From: Ichthyophonus hoferi
Lineage: Eukaryota; Opisthokonta; Ichthyosporea; Ichthyophonida; Ichthyophonidae
DNA length: 39,651 bases
Direction of reading: 5' to 3'
Assembly (NCBI GenBank): GCA_002751075.1
Contig: NAOQ01000013.1
Location: 63,348-102,998 of the forward strand
Position 1 is the stretch's first letter, and each line of letters begins with the position of its first letter. This document shows, piece after piece, positions 33,898-39,651 of the stretch. The notes below the pieces were generated by a model. That model searched no databases, was not told the origin of the DNA, and saw nothing but the letters and a program-made list of their open reading frames with translations. The position numbers and the translations under genes are program-made.

Positions 33898-35611
33898 TTA
33901 ATCAGTGGCTACGGAAGGACTCTCTTCAATGTCTTTCTGGAGTGACTGCACACTTTTCTCAGGAGCAACAATCGATTGGGAATGATCATGTTTCTCATGC
34001 TTACAACATTCTTTCTTGGGCATTGTCCCCTAAAATAGAATCCATTCGCAATTAGAACTTAATACGAAGAGTGGAAGATGCATGTAAACATACGTATAAA
34101 ATGTAGGTATGTATTATTAAATACACTATGTGTGCGTATGTGTATTTCTCAATGTGCGAGTTTGCTGTAATATATGAATAGATAGTCTAGTTGGGTAAGT
34201 GTTGCCATTACTATTTACATATAGAGATACTCAGGAAAACCGTTATTCGTAAGTATATTTATCATTAATGTCTATATATTATTTTCTCTAGCATACAAAC
34301 AGTACTTTTTACAGTCGAAGTCCAAAACAATTCCCAATACCACCACCTCCCCTCCCTTCCCTTAGTTCTTACCATCTCTGTCTTGTAGGCAATCATTGCA
34401 TCCATGAAAAATGTCTTCTCCCATCCAGGCTTAAGTCTCTGTGCCTCAATTCGGAGCTTATTCAGCTGTGCATTGAAGCCTTCAACCTCAGCTTTTTTTA
34501 ACAATATTTCAGGCTGACGCATTAAACCCCGTTCCACCAGAGTGTTTATCATATGGATCTGCAGAAAATACGGCGTGTAAGTCCAATTATAACAGGAAAG
34601 AATTGTACTTAAATCAACCATACCCGAAGGAAAGAAAATGTGAAGAAAGTAAATGTACGTACATACAGGAAGTGAGAGGGATTGGTTTACTTTGGAGATA
34701 AGTTGGTGAGTGGCTTCTTAAGCACCTCTGAGAGATACATGATTGAAGGAATGTAGTCAGAAAACTAAATCTATATCCCTCATATTTCTTTGAAGGAACT
34801 GGATAGGATGATACATGATTACAGTGCTTTTTCAAAACGGATGTGCATATTTGAATATCCCTTAATACATTCTAGTAGATATACGGAGAGCGATAGGATT
34901 GAATTTAAGTACAAATGTATAGATGTTCAAATCCACCTGAACAGTTTAGATTTACTTACATGAATATTATCATTATCATATTTCATTGCGCAAGCTACTC
35001 ATGGAAAGACAAAAAGGAAGCCAAACAGGGAATATGGGTGAGAAAGCTACAATGAAACTTGAAATGTAAGGTAGCTAAGGTGTGAATACAGAAAAATGGC
35101 AAAGGAGTCATATATATATATATATGAAGGGAGAATAGATGCACAAATATCACTAACCAAACAATCACAAATCACAAAAGGGAAAAAGAAAGAATTAGCA
35201 AAACAATGAAATAATAAAACCGAATCCCTTTACCTCTTTATTAATCCATTCAGCAACTGGGATACCACTAACCGCAACGCGGAGCAGTTCCTTGGAGAGC
35301 CTCTCGACATTATTTGCCTTGGAAGAAGTATGATACTTATTTCTTAAAATACAGAACTTTTGGTAAGCTAATGCAGGCGGATCTACTTCTATGTATCTTT
35401 GCTTTACTTCGTCAGATGGCTCTATGGTTGTCCATGGTTGGCCTATGTGTTGAAGGTGAGAATGAGCAAGGATATAAAAAGACTTGAGAGAAAAAAAGAT
35501 TAAACAAGAGTGGGAAGAGCAGGAGGCTGCGCGTTGAATCTGAGTTCGTAAGACCGTTGTAGAGTCTTGTTTTAAAAGCATTTTTTTATATATATAGCAT
35601 GAGGTGGACAT
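33898..35611 (-). CDS. three-exon gene, conserved-looking helical protein with Cys/His tail
   Basis: I do not recognise the family. Exons are 35611-35234, 34558-34373 and 34029-33898. Donors are GAG|GTAAAG and ATG|GTAAGA, acceptors TTCTGCAG and TTTTAG, and all junctions are in phase 0. There are two candidate starts, ATG at 35611 and ATG at 35581. The second begins MLLKQDSTTVLRTQIQRAAS, which has the Arg-rich, acid-poor look of a mitochondrial presequence apart from one Asp. Residues after it (LIFFSLKSFYILAHSHLQ) read like intron sequence ending CACATAG, so a further small intron is possible. The body, from WTTIEPSDEVKQRYIEVDPP through ERLSKELLRVAVSGIPVAEW, INTLVERGLMRQPEILLKKA and KLRIEAQRLKPGWEKTFFMD, looks like an ordinary folded helical protein. 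The last exon ends with ECCKHEKHDH, a possible metal-binding cluster, and then an acidic tail. An AATAAA overlaps the stop region. Mitochondrial location is a guess. Confidence 0.72.
34559..35233 (-). other. first intron of the 33898-35611 gene
   Basis: A 675-base GTAAAG..CTGCAG intron. It contains a short AT repeat at 35109-35125 and no convincing internal exon. It is long for a fungus of compact genome but fits a repeat-rich one. Confidence 0.55.
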
Positions 35612-35961
35612 AATGTGGGGATGGAATAATATGAATTGCTAGGAAAGAAAAGAAACAACACTTGCTTATGATCCTTCAATATCTTGCAGGCTAACACACT
35701 TAATATATCAACAAAAGTATTGAAATATTCTTTGAACTAACATACAAATAAGCCCCATTCTGTACCATTACTATAGTAAAATATTCAGGTAGCCTATACA
35801 ACACAAGACACCCAAGACTGAGTTAGCTATATTTCGCCTAGTTTGTTGCCCCTCCAAGCTTTGTCTCTCATCCTCTCTGTCTTTAACCCGCAAAACACAT
35901 CAAGCATATTAAATTTTAATTACTAAATCTAAATTTGAAAGACAAGGCTACACAGTATGTT
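35612..35961. other. short spacer between two minus-strand genes
   Basis: About 350 bases separate the stop of the membrane-protein gene (35962-35964) from the possible start of the gene below it. The spacer must hold the 3' end of one and the promoter of the other. No specific element was identified. Confidence 0.5.
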
Positions 35962-37596
35962 TCAATAAAGATCTGAACATGAAAAGGTACCTATTGGTGG
36001 GGTAAACATCAACTGTTGAATAGTTTTTATAAGATACTTTATCCCTAGAACTCCCAGAATAATTGAGATTACTGATATAGCTACTGTCACAAACATTTTT
36101 TCCATATTTATGGCTAATAATAAGACTAGTAGTTAATATTTGACATATAAAGTACATAGACTAACCTCAATGACGGCAAATCATACTGTGAAAAAAGATA
36201 ATTTCATATAAAATCATACGGATGGTTGTATAATTATAAGTAATTAAGATGGTACCCTGAATGGCACAATTTACATTCCATATGTTGGATATCTGGTTGA
36301 TAATTGGATTGTCTAGCCCTGATTGATTACGAATAAAGCCAGTGAAGTTCACCTAAAAACCAATGAAACATGTACTCGGCACTGTTGTGGGCTTATTTAT
36401 TATATGGTGAGCTATTTAGGGCTTTCCTTTTAAGTAGATCTGTGTTTACAAACATTAAGGGAAATTGTATCCAACCAGAACGTTGATAATATCGCATGGG
36501 CCTGGCTTCCTTGTGAGCATCGATTAATATATGGTACGAGTTCTTCAATTGGTGGATTCTTACGTCATGACAACTTTCAAAAGATTTCTCAATGTAATCA
36601 GTAATGTTACAAGGGGAAATAGGGGAGGAATAGGGGCTTGCCCCGAATATAATACCTTAGTTAATGTTTCCCGCAATATCCATGCGGCCAATCTACCTTA
36701 TAAAGTTCCTAAGTAGGCACTGCCTATATTATATTTAAACTAAAACTGGGATGTTAACAAGTACAATGCTGAGGTGTTAGGATATGGGTGTTACAAATCT
36801 GATTCCTTTCAATAAATCATGATGTTAAGCTGGTTAATTCAAATACTTACGCAGTAGAGTTGGATATTACATATTACGTCCTACCGACTGAAAATTAAAT
36901 TTGCGAGTAATAGCATTTGCTCAGGTTTGAGTTGCAGAACTTGATCAAGTGAGTAAAATAAGAGCAACTGTACCAAGGAATCTTCTTGCACAAAGAATTA
37001 GCCACCTGCATGCAAAACGTAGGTGAACAACAGTTACAATACAAATAAATTACCCAAGAGGCTCCTGATAACCTCTAATAATTAATTAATTAATGCTCTA
37101 AATTATGAAAGTAACTATATATAGTATGCTATATTTAGAAAAGATAGGGGTTCTATCTGGAATAGGGATCCTTCTTGTCATCTGCAGTTGTGCTAAATAA
37201 AGTATTTTTTTGCATTTAATCAATTCTTTACTTGTAATTGCAATTCCTATTCACAATAGGACAGATAATAACTACACAGAATGAAATCAACATTTTATCT
37301 TTTAGGTAGGAACATACTATTGGAAACATCATAATTAGTCATTGTATTGGTAAAATTTTGGGTTTGGTAAAACGCTGGTTAATAACATCAATTAAATACT
37401 CAATAATATAAATAAATAAATTACCAAACTTGGTATCATTTAATTTTGCTTTGTAACATAAAACCTGAATCTCGATGAGGAAGCGCCTTTCACTGTAGTA
37501 GCTAAGAATCACATTCAGTGAAACTACAATCAATACAATTTGATTTATTCGTGCATATATGGAGCTAAATATAATAAAAAGTACATAGAAAGCCAT
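35962..37596 (-). CDS. four-exon multi-pass membrane protein with glycosylated loop (tetraspanin-like layout)
   Basis: Exons are 37596-37425, 36655-36564, 36352-36256 and 36113-35962. Donors are GTAATT, GTAAGA and GTACCA; acceptors are CTAAG, TTTTTAG and ATTATTAG. Phases are 1, 0 and 1 and agree at every junction, which is strong internal support. The predicted protein is about 170 residues. Two N-terminal helices (MAFYVLFIIFSSIYA and NQIVLIVVSLNVILSYY) are followed by a loop of about 85 residues and a last helix (MFVTVAISVISIILGVLGI) with a short tail. The loop has four Cys (VLCYK, SPCNI, ESCHD, VNCAI) and four N-glycosylation sequons (NDT, NIT, NFT, NQS), so it probably faces outside or the ER/vacuole lumen. 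This resembles the TM2-TM3-large loop-TM4 part of tetraspanins, but the defining CCG motif is absent. An upstream exon with another helix may be missing: the frame stays open to about 37668 without ATG. The family is uncertain. Confidence 0.68.
36656..37424 (-). other. first intron of the membrane-protein gene
   Basis: A 769-base intron from GTAATT to a branch-point-like TTAACTAAG acceptor. A 30-base interval inside it (about 36850-36880, minus strand) is flanked by AG and GTAAGT and is open for ten codons. It does not keep the phase, so it was not used. Confidence 0.5.
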
Positions 37597-38396
37597 GCTA
37601 TATAAGGTTTTACCCGCTTGGTTTTTTAAATGTAACAAAAAAAAAGGAAGGTAGTTGTGCTAGCATTTTTTACGATTCTAAGCACTTAAGTACGCTTAGA
37701 GACAAGAAATACCTGAATAAACCAAAGGTCTGTTTGCACCTGATGAAAAAGCATTAAAAATTATAACGTCAATATTAAACCTCTTAAGCCAATTGCTTAT
37801 GTCCTCAAGAATTGCCAAAGGGCACAACACAATCAGATATACTCATCGAGAGCAAGTCTACACATTCCAGAGTCTTTCTTCCTTTCCATCGATTCTTTCA
37901 AATCTAAGAGACGAAGCACTCATCTAGCATCTGAAAGGAAAATCATCCACTACAGAACTACAGCAACCGATAAAAAGATAGGTGAGATTTAATCTTTTGA
38001 TAAAGGGGACAATAAGGAGTCGGATCAATATTATTCGTGATGACCATGAAATGAAATTGCTAATCTATATAACAAGTTCAAAACAGTCATCTGAAGATGA
38101 TGACGTTGAGCTCTTTTAAGGAAATGTTTACTCCTTCGTTACTTACTCTGAGATGTTGTTCTCAGATTGGTTAATCTGAAAGTCGTATTAAAATATAACC
38201 TATGCATATCCTAGAACATGTGTCTGTTTATTGGCTTGGCTGGCTTCAAGGACAGGTTATGCCTTAGGTAATTCTAGGCAGATCACTGTGTGGCTTTCAG
38301 AGTTATCCAAAATAGTATTTAGTATACAGCATTGTGTTGACTGCTCAGTTGTGCATTGTATTGCAAACTATTATTGTATTGATTAAAGTGCGATTA

Positions 38397-38415
38397 ATGC
38401 TAATACAGTTAGCAT
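38397..38415. repeat. inverted repeat with 7-bp arms
   Basis: ATGCTAA, five-base spacer, TTAGCAT. The same TTAGC core recurs in the overlapping palindromes at 38502-38516. Confidence 0.75.
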
Positions 38416-38501
38416 CTTTTTAGGGTAGTGACCCAATTAAGGGGTGTGTTTTGTAAGCTTAATGTTCAAATTTAATTGGGAATGATAATAAATTCAACAT
38501 T

Positions 38502-38516
38502 GCTAATTAGCGCTAA
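38502..38516. repeat. two overlapping 10-bp palindromes
   Basis: GCTAATTAGC (38502-38511) and TTAGCGCTAA (38507-38516) share five bases. Both are perfect. Confidence 0.85.
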
Positions 38517-38726
38517 GTTTTTATGTGTTATGTGATAGTAACTTGCAACACTAGTCTGGCAGTAATATATTAATTTAATACTACCATAACTTGGTATATA
38601 TATAATAGTAGAGAACAGTATATATTGTTATAGTATTTACCTTGCCATTTATGGAGAACAGTTCTGGGTATCATCTGATTGATGTGAAATTTAGGTTGGT
38701 TTTGTAATTGGCCCAGGCCTCGAGTC

Positions 38727-39651
38727 CTATAAAGATGATACTTGTGATTGTGAGTACAACCATAAAATTTTGTGCTCATAACACCTCTTTGCAGATGATG
38801 TGTTGAACCAGCGTCTTACTTTCAGGTGCCATGTCCCCAGGGGAACATGGCTCTTTTCAAAGAGTCCGATGGTTGATGGGTTGTCAGTATGTAGCTTCAC
38901 ACATTGAGTGTCAATGTGATGGTAGTCCAAAGTAAAGTGATGCAGGAGATCTGCCGACATGCAGTTGGCATGGTAATACCTTTAATTTCAAATGTTAAAA
39001 GTGCTGTGATGCTTTGTTTTTTTGAGAGCCAATTGATTAGTCCTCTGGTTAGATATATAGCCCAAAGAGTGATCAGAGGTGTGTGAGTCAGCTACAAAAT
39101 CTGTATCAGAGAAGGCAGTGAGAGTCATTGGTGCCTTTCATAGATGATATTCTTCAGCTGTGGTCCTGAGGTATCTCGGGAAATGTATACCATTTCCAAG
39201 ATGGTTTTTGTTAGTTGATTAGAGTACCTGGTGAGGTAACTCACTGAAAGTTGGCAGTCCACTTGCTTGGGATTTTACAATCTATAATAGGCAGTCTATT
39301 GAACTCTGAAAAGTAGTGATATTACATGGTTCTGATTGGCTTTTTATGTTTATTACTTTTTTGATGTGGTCCAGCAAGATGGTCAAATAGGTTAGCCAGC
39401 CGTTTTCTTGATGATATTAATTAACTAGTACATTGATGTATCTGACTTATGAGAGTATGATGTTTTCATCATACCTCTGGATTTTATATCCCAATAAATC
39501 AGAGACTATTCTTTGTTCTTGGTGGGGAAATGATCAAAGAAAGCTTTGACAGGAGCTCTGTGTATGGAATCGTGTATCTCAGTTTGGCTGAGAAGCCTCT
39601 TCTGAAATTATGAGAATTGCACCTGAGTGCGGTTGGAGACGTCGCTGATGA
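38727..39651 (-). mobile_element. Ty1/copia fossil, reverse transcriptase/RNase H end, cut by window edge
   Basis: The minus strand shows RNase H sequence with VKLHTDNPSTIGLFEKSHVP (about 38900) and, above it, a segment equivalent to the YSDTDF region of the copy at 16.1 kb (about 39100), then reverse transcriptase to the edge. It belongs to the same broad copia group as the copies at 12-22 kb, is broken in several places, and its 5' half lies outside the window. Confidence 0.75.

Larger units (their letters stand above)
37640..38720. other. AT-rich region bordering a copia element
   Basis: No gene was recognised. Two palindromic features lie at 38397-38415 and 38502-38516. The part nearest 38720 probably belongs to the 3' LTR of the following minus-strand copia relic, but its edge was not identified. 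Confidence 0.45.

Noticed and set aside
34614-34835. Minus-strand frame inside the long intron of the three-exon gene
   Set aside because: The exons on either side join in phase without it, and its translation has no continuity with them.
36850-36880. Ten-codon candidate exon inside the membrane-protein gene
   Set aside because: It is flanked by AG and GTAAGT, but its phase does not match either neighbouring exon, while those join perfectly without it.
1-39651. CRISPR array or bacterial operon structure
   Set aside because: No regularly spaced repeats with unique spacers. Genes are spliced and widely spaced, so the window is not bacterial.
1-39651. tRNA and rRNA genes
   Set aside because: I looked for T-arm and B-box-like GGTTCGAAT sequences and rRNA-like blocks and saw none that folds convincingly. 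A covariance-model search would settle it.

Overview
This AT-rich window looks like nuclear DNA of a eukaryote with a repeat-laden genome. Spliced genes with short exons and GT..AG introns, C2H2 zinc-finger genes, frequent CCAAT boxes and decayed Ty1/copia elements all point that way. A fungus, perhaps an early-diverging lineage, is my best guess. No rRNA, tRNA or organelle gene was recognised to settle it.

Layout. (1) 1-840: an ATAC microsatellite and AT-rich DNA, then a polypurine tract. (2) 2317-4594, minus strand: a large, charged, probably nuclear protein with several SUMO-interacting-like motifs and at least one intron, with paired CCAAT boxes behind it. (3) 8511-9677, plus strand: an intronless C2H2 zinc-finger protein carrying four nearly identical 48-residue Ser/Cys-rich repeats. 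(4) about 12.1-26.3 kb: a block of Ty1/copia fossils. Two related minus-strand copies are followed by one plus-strand copy, so the last two stand back to back near 22.0 kb. (5) 26.4-31.4 kb: mostly featureless DNA with two doubtful membrane-protein reading frames. (6) 31495-31959, plus strand: a second zinc-finger protein, paralogous to the first, with an AT-hook and a CCAAT-rich upstream region. (7) 33898-35611, minus strand: a three-exon gene for a helical protein with a possible mitochondrial presequence and a Cys/His-rich tail. (8) 35962-37596, minus strand: a four-exon gene for a multi-pass membrane protein whose large loop has four cysteines and four N-glycosylation sequons. (9) 38.7 kb to the right edge: part of another minus-strand copia element.

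The genes do not form an obvious pathway. The strongest biological signal is the pair of zinc-finger paralogues on either side of the copia block, with one member enlarged by internal tandem duplication. The two spliced minus-strand genes at 34-37.6 kb are supported by exon phases that agree across every proposed junction. No family was identified for them or for the SIM-rich gene.
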